From: SG8-30 sp963695155
GTDB lineage: Bacteria > Pseudomonadota > Gammaproteobacteria > Steroidobacterales > Steroidobacteraceae
Assembly: GCA_963695155.1 (NCBI GenBank)
Contig: CAVOGD010000005.1
Coordinates: forward strand, 62,001-126,000
DNA length: 64,000 nt
Direction: 5' to 3'
Under the pieces are notes generated by a model. That model was not told where the DNA came from. It saw nothing but the letters and a program-made list of their open reading frames with translations, and searched no databases. Below, in pieces: positions 52,524 through 60,090 of the stretch. A program made the position numbers and the translations under genes. Positions within the stretch are counted from its first letter, which is position 1. The number at the start of each line of letters is the position of its first letter.

Positions 52524-54490
52524 GCCAGGTCCTCGTCGAATCGTTCGTTGCGCCCGCGCACGCCGGGCGGCAGCAGGTGTTCGTAGGGCAGCAGCGCTTC
52601 CTGCAGCGCGAAGCGGTCCGCGCCGGCCAGCCGTTCACGCGCGGCGGCGACTTCGGCGGCGCGGCGCGGCGTGTCCGGATGGTCGATGTGGTCGCTGGCG
52701 CCGTAGCCGCGCCAGCCCGGCGGCAATTCCATCTTCATCACGTCGAGCGGCTCGTAGCGCAGCGTCGGCAGGTCGCCGGCGGGATCGGGCCAGGTCGCCA
52801 GCGTGCGGCTCAGCCAGTCGCGGTCGTTGCGCTGCGGATAGTCGCCGCGGTAGTGCGCGCCGCGGCTCTCGGTGCGGGCCAGCGCGCCGGCCGCGACCGT
52901 CTGCGCGATCCGCAGCATGGCCTGCGTGCGGTACGCGGTCACCAGCTCCGGATTGGCCCCTGGCGCACTGCCGGACACGCGGATGCGCCGGCTGCGGTCG
53001 ATCAGCTCGCGCAGCTCCTCGACCGCGGCCGCGAGGTCCTTGCCGTCGCGGAAGATGCCGACCTTCTCGGTCATCAGCACCTGCATCGCCTTGCGCAGCG
53101 CGGCCGCGTCCTCCTTGCCGTTCGCGAACGACCGCAGGTAGTTCTGCACGCCGCCCATTCGCTCCCGCACCAGCGCCGTGGACACCTCCAGGTCGTGGCC
53201 CTCGCAATAGTCCGCGACGTACTCACCGACGATCATGCCCGCCACCACGGTCTCCGCGACCGAGTTGCCGCCGAGCCGGTTGAAGCCGTGCATGTCCCAG
53301 CAGGCCGCCTCGCCGGCGGCGAACAGGCCGGCCAGCGTCGGGCTCTGGCCGGTGTGGTCGGTGCGCACGCCGCCCATCGTGTAGTGCTGCGCCGGCCGCA
53401 CCGGGATCCACTTCTCCGCCGGGTCGATGCCCAGGAAGTAGCGGCAGATGTCCTTCACCTCGCGCAGGTTGCGCTCGATGTGCTCGCGGCCCAGCAGCGC
53501 GATGTCCAGCCACAGGTGGTCGCCGAACCGCGACGACACGCCGTGGCCGGCCTTGATGTGCTGTTCCATGCGGCGCGACACCACGTCGCGCGACGCCAGC
53601 TCCTTCTTCTCCGGCTCGTAGTCCGGCATGAAGCGATGGCCCGCCGCGTCGCGCAGCAGGCCGCCGTCGCCGCGGCAGCCTTCCGTGACCAGGATGCCGG
53701 CCGGGAAGATGCCGGTCGGGTGGAACTGCACGGCCTCCATGTTGCCGAGCGCCGCGACGCCGGTATCGAGCGCCAGCGCGTGGCCGATGCCTTCGTTGAT
53801 GACCGCATTGGTCGTGACGCGGTACAGGCGGCCCGCGCCGCCGGTGGCGATCACCGTGGCGCGCGCCACGCAGGCCGCCAGCTCGCCGGTGACCAGGTCG
53901 CGCACGATCGCGCCGTGGCAGCGGCGGCCGTCGTGGATCAGCAGCAGCGCCTCGGTGCGCTCCAGCACCGGGATGCCCTCGGCGATCGCGCGGTCGCCCA
54001 TCGTGAACAGCATCGCGTGGCCGGTGCCGTCCGACGCGTAGCAGGTGCGCCATTTCTTGGTGCCGCCGAAGTCGCGCTGCGCGATCAGGCCGTGCGCGTC
54101 GTCGCGCTCGGTGAGCGTGACGCGCTGGCCGTTGATGACGACCTGGTGGTCGCCGCGCCGCACCCGGCTCCACGGCACGCCCCAGGCCGCCAGTTCGCGC
54201 ACGGCCTTCGGCGCGGTGTTGACGAACATGCGCACGACCTGCTGGTCCGCGCCCCAGTCGCTGCCGCGCACGGTGTCCTCGAAGTGCACGTCCTCGTTGT
54301 CGCCCGCGCCCTTGATGACGTTGCCGAGGCTGGCCTGCATGCCGCCCTGCGCGGCGACCGAATGCGAGCGCTTCGGCGGCACCAGCGACAGCACCAGCGG
54401 GTCCAGGCCGCGGCGCCGCACGCCGATCGCCACGCGCAACCCGGCCAGCCCGCCGCCGATGACCAGCGCGTCGGAATAGATCATCTTCAC
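52520..54490 (-). CDS. frdA: Fumarate reductase / succinate dehydrogenase flavoprotein subunit
   Basis: A 656-residue catalytic subunit interconverting fumarate and succinate. The FAD site is ALVIGGGLAGLRVAIG; the covalent-FAD His is in KRSHSVAAQGGMQASLGN; substrate residues lie in NMEAVQFHPTGIF, RPAQHYTMGGVRTD and FNRLGGNSVAETVVAG. The insertion pattern and length match type-B enzymes (Wolinella FrdA 656). The start is a GTG at 54490 preceded by GGGAGG and overlapping the frdC stop, so translation is coupled. Confidence 0.94.
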   Translation of the reverse strand: MKMIYSDALVIGGGLAGLRVAIGVRRRGLDPLVLSLVPPKRSHSVAAQGGMQASLGNVIKGAGDNEDVHFEDTVRGSDWGADQQVVRMFVNTAPKAVRELAAWGVPWSRVRRGDHQVVINGQRVTLTERDDAHGLIAQRDFGGTKKWRTCYASDGTGHAMLFTMGDRAIAEGIPVLERTEALLLIHDGRRCHGAIVRDLVTGELAACVARATVIATGGAGRLYRVTTNAVINEGIGHALALDTGVAALGNMEAVQFHPTGIFPAGILVTEGCRGDGGLLRDAAGHRFMPDYEPEKKELASRDVVSRRMEQHIKAGHGVSSRFGDHLWLDIALLGREHIERNLREVKDICRYFLGIDPAEKWIPVRPAQHYTMGGVRTDHTGQSPTLAGLFAAGEAACWDMHGFNRLGGNSVAETVVAGMIVGEYVADYCEGHDLEVSTALVRERMGGVQNYLRSFANGKEDAAALRKAMQVLMTEKVGIFRDGKDLAAAVEELRELIDRSRRIRVSGSAPGANPELVTAYRTQAMLRIAQTVAAGALARTESRGAHYRGDYPQRNDRDWLSRTLATWPDPAGDLPTLRYEPLDVMKMELPPGWRGYGASDHIDHPDTPRRAAEVAAARERLAGADRFALQEALLPYEHLLPPGVRGRNERFDEDLA

Positions 54491-55266
54491 GGCGCACCTC
54501 CCGGCGACTCCTGCACCCACGACGGCACGTAGCGCTCGCCGTAATCCGGCGCGTGCTCGATGCCGATCTTGATGTAGGCCGCCAGGGTCGCGAGCCCCAG
54601 CACGATCAGGAACGTGGTGATGGCCCACTTCACGCGCCGCAGGCGCCGGCGGGCGCGCTGCACGTCCGGACCGGAGAAGAAGCCCCACTTCACGGCCAGC
54701 CGGTACAGGCCGACGCCGCCGTGGATTTCCACCGCGAACAGCATGACCAGGTAGAGGATCCAGAAGTGGTCGCTCCACACGCGGTCGGCGGACTCGAAGG
54801 GCCCGATGCGGTCCGGGTTGACCAGCATCCAGTACAGGTGCGCCGAGGCCATGAAGAACAGCGCGAAGCCGGTCAGCGCCTGCCAGTACCACAGCGTCGT
54901 GTCCTCGTGCTTCATGCCGTGCATGTGGCGCTTGAACAGCGTGTACTGGCGGTAGCTCGCCGGGAACTTGCGCAGCGCCAGCGCCGCGTGCAGCACCAGC
55001 AGCGCGAACACGCATGCCACCACGCCCGAGACGATCGCCGGGTAGGGCCGGCCGAAGAAGAAATACCCCTCGAAGAACTTCGTGACCGTCCACATCGCGT
55101 CGCGGCTGACGAGGATGGACGCGACGAACATCATGTGGCCCCACATGAACAGCGCGAGCAGCAGTCCGGAGACGCTCTGCGCCACGTCGAGGCGCGCGGG
55201 CCAATGGCTCGCCGCCTTGGCCGCGGCCGCGTCGGCGGCCAGCGAGCCGGCAGGTATTGCATTCAA
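54487..55266 (-). CDS. frdC: Di-haem cytochrome b subunit of type-B fumarate reductase / succinate dehydrogenase
   Basis: A 259-residue membrane anchor with five transmembrane segments and candidate haem-ligand His residues in LFMWGHMMF, LLVLHAALALRKFP, MASAHLYWML and VEIHGGVGLYRLAVKWG, the two-haem layout of Wolinella FrdC (256 residues). It exchanges electrons with quinone, menaquinone in most type-B systems. The start appears to be TTG at 55266, with GGAG nine bases upstream; the nearby ATG at 55262 is out of frame. First gene of frdCAB. Confidence 0.9.
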   Translation of the reverse strand: MNAIPAGSLAADAAAAKAASHWPARLDVAQSVSGLLLALFMWGHMMFVASILVSRDAMWTVTKFFEGYFFFGRPYPAIVSGVVACVFALLVLHAALALRKFPASYRQYTLFKRHMHGMKHEDTTLWYWQALTGFALFFMASAHLYWMLVNPDRIGPFESADRVWSDHFWILYLVMLFAVEIHGGVGLYRLAVKWGFFSGPDVQRARRRLRRVKWAITTFLIVLGLATLAAYIKIGIEHAPDYGERYVPSWVQESPGGAP

Positions 55267-55463
55267 GGCAGGCTACTCCGCTGTCGCCCCGCAGGGCGGT
55301 TGGGGCCGGCACTCTGGCGCTTTTGCCCGTCCCGGCAAATAGTGAATATCACGCATGGCGGCATGATAACCGCCTGCCGGCCGCATGCGGCAGGGTGACG
55401 GACGCCGACCGGGCCGGGGGCGTCGGCTATAGTCCCGGCAACGGCCCGACCGGGGGGGGTTCG

Positions 55464-56418
55464 ATGCGCGGCGTTTTCCTGGACCTCGGCACCGTCAGCA
55501 ACGGCGACCTCGACACCGCCACGCTGCACAGGGTGCTGCCTCATCTCGACCTGCACGAGCAGAGCGGCGCGGCGGACCTGGCCGCGCGCATCGCGACGCA
55601 CGAGGTCGTGATGCTCAACAAGTGCCGGATCACGGGCGAGCTGATGGCGGCGAACCCGCAGCTGAAGCTCATCGCGCTGACCGCGACCGGCGTGGACAAC
55701 GTGGACGTGGCCGCGGCCCGGGAGCGCGGCATCGCGGTGGCCAACCTGCGCGATTACTGCACGCCGTCGGTCGCCCAGCACGTCTTCGCCGCCCTGCTCA
55801 TGCTGACCCACCGGCTGCACGATTACGACGCCCTGGTGCGCCGTGGCGACTGGAGCCGGGCCGGTCAGTTCTCGGTGTTCCCCTACCCGATCCGGGAGTT
55901 GCAGGGACGCGTGCTCGGGATCGTCGGTCATGGCGCGCTCGGTCGCGCGGTCAGCCGCCTCGGCGAGGCCTTCGGCATGGAGGTCCTCGTCGCCAACCGG
56001 CCCGGCGGCGAGCGCCAGCCCGGCCGGCATGACCTGGGCGAACTGCTGCCGCGGGCCGACGTCCTGACGCTGCACTGTCCCGCTGACGCCGGCCACGCGG
56101 GGGCTGCTGGGTGAACGGGAGTTCGCCCTCATGAAGCGCGACGCGGTGCTCATCAACACCGCGCGCGGCGCGCTCGTGGATGCCGGCGCACTGGCGGCGG
56201 CGTTGCGCCGCGGGGACCTGGCGGGCGCCGCCGTCGACGTGCTGGACCAGGAGCCGCCGGACCCGGGCCACACGCTGCTCGAGCGCGGCATCCCGAACCT
56301 GATCCTGACGCCGCACGTCGCGTGGGCCGCCCGGGAGTCCCGCCAGCGCTGCCTCGACGAACTGGCGCTCAATGTCGAGGCTTTCCTGCGCGGCGAGCGG
56401 CGCAATCGCGTGGACTGA
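55464..56418 (+). CDS. D-2-hydroxyacid dehydrogenase (glycerate dehydrogenase-like), with a frameshift
   Basis: An NAD(P)-dependent enzyme reducing 2-oxo acids such as hydroxypyruvate. The N-terminal part has IALTATGVDNVDVAAARERGIAVANLRDYCTPSVAQH (elements) and the nucleotide motif GIVGHGALGRAVSRL; the C-terminal part has LINTARGALVDAGAL, VDVLDQEPP and LTPHVAWAARESRQR with the catalytic His. The parts lie in different frames. Removing one C from CCC at 56079-56081 gives LHCPLTPATRGLLGEREFALMK and about 317 residues, the family length. GGGGGG precedes the ATG at 55464. Confidence 0.87.
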
Positions 56419-56470
56419 CCGGGGTCGGACCCCACGCCGGGGGGTCCGGCTCTTGCGAACCAAGTGTGAA

Positions 56471-56743
56471 GGTGTTCGGCGCAGCCGGCCCGGGGTCGGA
56501 GCTGATGTCAGGCGGGCGCGCGGGATCCGGTCGGGTCCCCACGCTCGCTCCGCCGGAGGATAGTCGCTCGCTTAGGGGACCACGACCACCTCGCGCGCCC
56601 GCAGGCAGTGCCGTGACCGGCGGTCCGGAGGGTCAGACCCCGGAGGGGTCAGACCCTGATCGGGCAGGCGCGGGCGGGCCGGGGTCGGCGAGCGAATAAA
56701 GATCGACTGAGCGAGCGACCCCGGCCCGGCTGCGCCGAACACC
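56471..56743. mobile_element. MITE-like element with 28-bp terminal inverted repeats
   Basis: The 28 bases at 56471-56498 and at 56716-56743 are inverted copies with one mismatch. The 273-bp unit between and including them contains no convincing gene, a second inner inverted match (TCGCTCGCT near 56566 against AGCGAGCGA near 56710), and two GGGGTCAGACCCC repeats. No clear target duplication is visible. The layout fits a non-autonomous mobile element; the whole 56419-56886 gap otherwise holds only the tetR promoter. Confidence 0.5.
56627..56657. repeat. GGGGTCAGACCCC repeat pair (cluster 6)
   Basis: Two copies (AGGGTCAGACCCC and GGGGTCAGACCC) inside the MITE-like element. A related GGGGTCGGACCCC lies at 56421-56433, right after the dehydrogenase stop. 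Confidence 0.8.
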
Positions 56744-56850
56744 GTCATGCGTGGCCCACCAGGACGGCCCGCCCGAGGGCGGGGTCAGGCCGTTGCGGCG
56801 TCAGGCTCCAGAACCGCAGACCGCTTGCCATAATGGACAGGCATACACTA

Positions 56851-56867
56851 ATTGACACTGTGTCAAT
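56851..56867. promoter_or_regulatory. Putative TetR operator
   Basis: ATTGACAC-T-GTGTCAAT, a perfect 17-base palindrome covering the -35 element, 20 bases before the tetR start. TetR repressors bind such palindromes of about 15-20 bases, usually autoregulating and controlling the adjacent efflux genes. Confidence 0.75.
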
Positions 56868-56880
56868 AAGCGAATATTTT
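56852..56880 (+). promoter_or_regulatory. Promoter of tetR and the efflux operon
   Basis: TTGACA at 56852-56857, exactly 17 bases, then TATTTT at 56875-56880. Transcription would begin about seven bases later, at or next to the ATG at 56887, so the first message may have no leader. Confidence 0.75.
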
Positions 56881-56886
56881 GCCCCC

Positions 56887-57525
56887 ATGTCCGATATCGC
56901 CGAGCGCCGCGAAGAAGAGAAGGAGCGACGCCGCATCGAGATCATCGAGGCGGCCGAGGCCCTGTACGCGGAAAAAGGCTGGGACACCGTGACCATGGAC
57001 GCGGTGGCCCGCCAGGCCCGGCTGTCGCGTGCGCTGATCTACGTGTACTTCCGCGACAAGGAAGACCTGCTGCTGGCCATCGCCGAACGCGCGCTGGATG
57101 CGCTGCGGCAGCGGATCGCGCAGGCAACGGCCAGGCACATGCTGGCGATCGACCAGATCGAGGCCATGGGCCGCGCCTATGTCCTGTTCCAGCAGGAAGC
57201 GCCCTTCCAGTTCGACGCCTGCACGCGCTATCACGCGCACCAGGCGAATGCGGACGCGCCCAGCGAGCTGGCCTGCACCGCGGCCGGCGACGCGCTGATG
57301 GCGGACATGGTCGCGACGCTCGAGCGCGGCCTGAAGGACGGCTCGATCCGCGCGGACCTGGGCGACCCCAGCCAGGTTGTCGTGATGCTGTGGGCCTTCA
57401 CCCACGGCCTCATCCAGATCGCCACCAACAAGTCCCAGGAGATCGCCCGCCACGGGGTGGAGGTGCCGAAGCTCATGGAGGACGCCTACGCGATGCTGCG
57501 ACGCATGCTGGCGCCGACCGCATAG
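56887..57525 (+). CDS. TetR family repressor of the efflux operon
   Basis: A 212-residue regulator. The N-terminal DNA-binding domain reads RIEIIEAAEALYAEKGWDTVTMDAVARQARLSRALIYVYFRDKEDLL (as helix-turn-helix elements), the rest a helical ligand domain. The ATG at 56887 is chosen: it begins the charged N-terminal helix and lies just after the promoter; the ATG at 56833 is upstream of that promoter. The palindrome on the promoter predicts autorepression and joint control of the three efflux genes, which begin 30 bases after the stop. Confidence 0.92.
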   Translation: MSDIAERREEEKERRRIEIIEAAEALYAEKGWDTVTMDAVARQARLSRALIYVYFRDKEDLLLAIAERALDALRQRIAQATARHMLAIDQIEAMGRAYVLFQQEAPFQFDACTRYHAHQANADAPSELACTAAGDALMADMVATLERGLKDGSIRADLGDPSQVVVMLWAFTHGLIQIATNKSQEIARHGVEVPKLMEDAYAMLRRMLAPTA

Positions 57526-57555
57526 ACCTGAATTCTTCTTGCCCGTGATCGACAC

Positions 57556-59019
57556 ATGTACAAGTTCCTTGCATCCGTGAAACTGGGCCTGGCTGCGGTC
57601 CTGGCGAGCGCCGCCGCGCTGGCCCAGCCGGTGGCTCCCCCAGCGACCCTGGACCAGGTCATGGAACAGCTCGTCGCCGAGGCTGTTTCCGCGAACCTCG
57701 AGCTGGCCGGCGCCGAGGCCGGCGTCGCCCAGCGCCTGGCCCTGCTGGACCAGGCGCGGGCCCGCTACCTGCCGGTCATCGACCTGAACCTGCGTTACTC
57801 GGCCGCCGACGGCGGGCGCCAGATCGAGATTCCGGTCGGCGACCTGCTCAATCCCGTGTACGGCGCGCTCAACACGCTGCTGGCTGCCGGCGGGCAGCCC
57901 GCACCCTTCGCGCCGATCTCCAACACGAGCATCCCGTTCCTGCGCGACCGCGAGCAGGAGTCGGTCCTGCGACTGACCCAGCCGCTGTACGACGGGCGCA
58001 TCCACGCCGCGGCGCGCGGCGCCGCCTCCGAACACGAGGCCGCGCGCCTGGGTCGCGACGCGCTGGTCGTTCGCCTGCGCCGCGACGTGCGGCAGGCCTA
58101 CCTGCGCTGGCTCGGCGGGCGCGAGTCGATCGCCATCCTCGAAGCCACGCTGGACGCCGCGAGCGAAAACCAGCGCGTCAACGACAGCCTGTACCGGAAC
58201 GGCAGCGTGACCCGCGACGCGGTGCTGCGCGCCGAAACCGACGTCCTCGAGATCGAGCAGCAGCTTGCGGCGGCGAACGCCGCCGAGCGCACCGCGCAGA
58301 ACTACGTGAACCTGCTGCGCAACCGGCCGCTCGAGACGGCGCTGACGCCGTCGGGCGCCGACGACCGCGACGTCGAGCGCCTGCGCGTGCGCCTGCTCGG
58401 TCCCGGCTGGGCGCCGGCCGACAGCAGCAGCCGGTTGCAGGAAGCGGCGGTCGGCCGACGCCATGAACTGCGCCAGGTCGATGCCGGCCTCGAGGCCGCG
58501 GACGCCGCCGAGGACCTGGCGCGGGCCGCGTTCAAGCCCCGGCTGGCGCTGGCGGTGGACACCGGCGTGCAGGGCGAGGAGTACGGTTTCACGGACGACG
58601 ACAGGTTCACGCTCGCCTCGCTCGTGCTGCAGTTCAACCTGTTTCGCGGTGGCGCCGACCGTGCCGGCCTGCGCGAGGCGTACGCGCGCAGCGCCGGGCT
58701 GCACGCCCGGCGCGAGCTGCTCGAACAGCAGATCCGCCTCGAGGTGCTCGAGGCGGCCAGGTCCCTCGAGGTGGCGGAGGCATCGTTGCGCACCGCAGCC
58801 CGGCGCGTGGACGCCGCGCGGCAGGCATTCGACATCGTGAAGCGCAAGCGCGACCAGGGGCAGATCGCGCCGGTGGAGTTCATAGACGCGCGACGCGCCC
58901 TTGCCGGCGCCGAACTGGGCCAGCGCGTCTATCGCTACCAGGCGCTGGCGGCGCTGGCGGAACTGGACTATGCGACGGGCGGCGCGGGCGGCGCGCGCAC
59001 CCCGGGGGTTGCGCCATGA
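57556..59019 (+). CDS. TolC-family outer-membrane efflux protein
   Basis: A 487-residue outer-membrane factor. A signal peptide (LGLAAVLASAAALAQ) is followed by the two repeats of the OEP family: ANLELAGAEAGVAQRLALLDQARARYLPVIDLNLRYS and AVGRRHELRQVDAGLEAADAAEDLARAAFKPRLALAVDTG (elements), with LTQPLYDGRIHAAARGAAS at the membrane strand. It forms the exit duct of the tripartite pump encoded with it. Its stop overlaps the adaptor gene start by four bases. Confidence 0.92.
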   Translation: MYKFLASVKLGLAAVLASAAALAQPVAPPATLDQVMEQLVAEAVSANLELAGAEAGVAQRLALLDQARARYLPVIDLNLRYSAADGGRQIEIPVGDLLNPVYGALNTLLAAGGQPAPFAPISNTSIPFLRDREQESVLRLTQPLYDGRIHAAARGAASEHEAARLGRDALVVRLRRDVRQAYLRWLGGRESIAILEATLDAASENQRVNDSLYRNGSVTRDAVLRAETDVLEIEQQLAAANAAERTAQNYVNLLRNRPLETALTPSGADDRDVERLRVRLLGPGWAPADSSSRLQEAAVGRRHELRQVDAGLEAADAAEDLARAAFKPRLALAVDTGVQGEEYGFTDDDRFTLASLVLQFNLFRGGADRAGLREAYARSAGLHARRELLEQQIRLEVLEAARSLEVAEASLRTAARRVDAARQAFDIVKRKRDQGQIAPVEFIDARRALAGAELGQRVYRYQALAALAELDYATGGAGGARTPGVAP

Positions 59020-60077
59020 ACGCCTTTTTCTTCGCGGGCGCAGCGCGCCCGTGGCTCGCGGCTGCGCTGCTGTCGCTGGCCGTCGCCGGATGCGGCAACG
59101 GTGCGCCACCCGAAGCGCCCCGTCCCGTCCCGGTGCGCGTGGCGCCCGTCGAGACCGCGTCCATGGACCCGGCGATTCGCGCCGTCGGCCTGCTCGCCAC
59201 CGCGGATGAAGTGAAGCTGTCCTTCAAGACCGGCGGCGTCGTCGCGCAGGTGCTGGTCGAACAGGGAGCGAGCCTGCACAAGGGGCAGCTGCTGGCGACC
59301 CTCATGCAGGACGAGGTGGCCGCGGCCGTCGCCCAGGCGCGCGCCCTCGCCGCGAAGGCGGACCGCGACCTGGCGCGCGGCCGGGCCCTGCTGGCCGACG
59401 AAGTGGCCACGCGCGAGCAACTCGAGAACCTCATGACCGCCCGCGACGTGGCCCGCGCGGCCTTGCGCGCGGCCGAGTTCAACGCGCGCTACTCGCAGAT
59501 CGAGGCGCCCGGTGACGGCATCCTGCTGCGCCGCCTCGCCGAGCCGGGAGAACTGGTCGCGCCCGGCCAGCCGGTGCTGGTTGCCGGCCTGACGGGCGGC
59601 GGCTGGATCGTGCGCGCGACACTGGCCGACCGCGACATCGTGAGGATCGCCCCCGGCACGCGCGCAAACATCACCGTTGACGCATACCCGGGCCGGCAAT
59701 TCGAGGGCACGGTGACGGAAATGGCGTCCGCCGCCGATCCCAGGAGCGGCACCTACGAAGTGCAGCTGGCCGTGGACCCGCAGGACGCGCGCTTCCTGTC
59801 GGGCATGGTGGCCAAGGTCGAGTTCGATGCCGCGGCCGCGGACATCGTGCCGGTCGTGCCGGTCAGCGCATTGCTCGAGGCGGACGGGTCGGCGGCCGTG
59901 GTGTATGTCGTCGCGCCGGGCGGGGACGTCGCACGCCGCGTGGCCGTGCGGATCGGCCGGCTGGTCGGCGGGCACGTCGAAGTCGTGGGCGGCGTGGAAC
60001 CCGGCGCGCAGGTCGTCGTCGAGGGCGCCGCCTACCTGCGCGACGGCGCGCTGGTGCGGTTGGTCGGGTCGGGCTGA
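59016..60077 (+). CDS. RND efflux periplasmic adaptor lipoprotein
   Basis: A 353-residue membrane-fusion protein. The leader ends in a lipobox (LAVAGCGNG). The lipoyl halves are KLSFKTGGVVAQVLVEQGASLHKGQLLATL and the SQIEAPGDGILLRRLAEPGELVAPGQPVL segment, flanking a coiled hairpin (ALAAKADRDLARGRALLADEVATREQLENL). The beta-barrel and membrane-proximal parts follow. It couples the RND pump to the TolC-like channel. Confidence 0.92.
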   Translation: MNAFFFAGAARPWLAAALLSLAVAGCGNGAPPEAPRPVPVRVAPVETASMDPAIRAVGLLATADEVKLSFKTGGVVAQVLVEQGASLHKGQLLATLMQDEVAAAVAQARALAAKADRDLARGRALLADEVATREQLENLMTARDVARAALRAAEFNARYSQIEAPGDGILLRRLAEPGELVAPGQPVLVAGLTGGGWIVRATLADRDIVRIAPGTRANITVDAYPGRQFEGTVTEMASAADPRSGTYEVQLAVDPQDARFLSGMVAKVEFDAAAADIVPVVPVSALLEADGSAAVVYVVAPGGDVARRVAVRIGRLVGGHVEVVGGVEPGAQVVVEGAAYLRDGALVRLVGSG

Positions 60078-60090
60078 AGGACGCCACGCC

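Noticed and set aside
55342..55352. GTGAATATCAC upstream of frdC as a CRP or FNR site
   Set aside because: The half-sites are only three bases apart; CRP needs six, and FNR needs TTGAT-N4-ATCAA. Kept only as an unexplained short palindrome.
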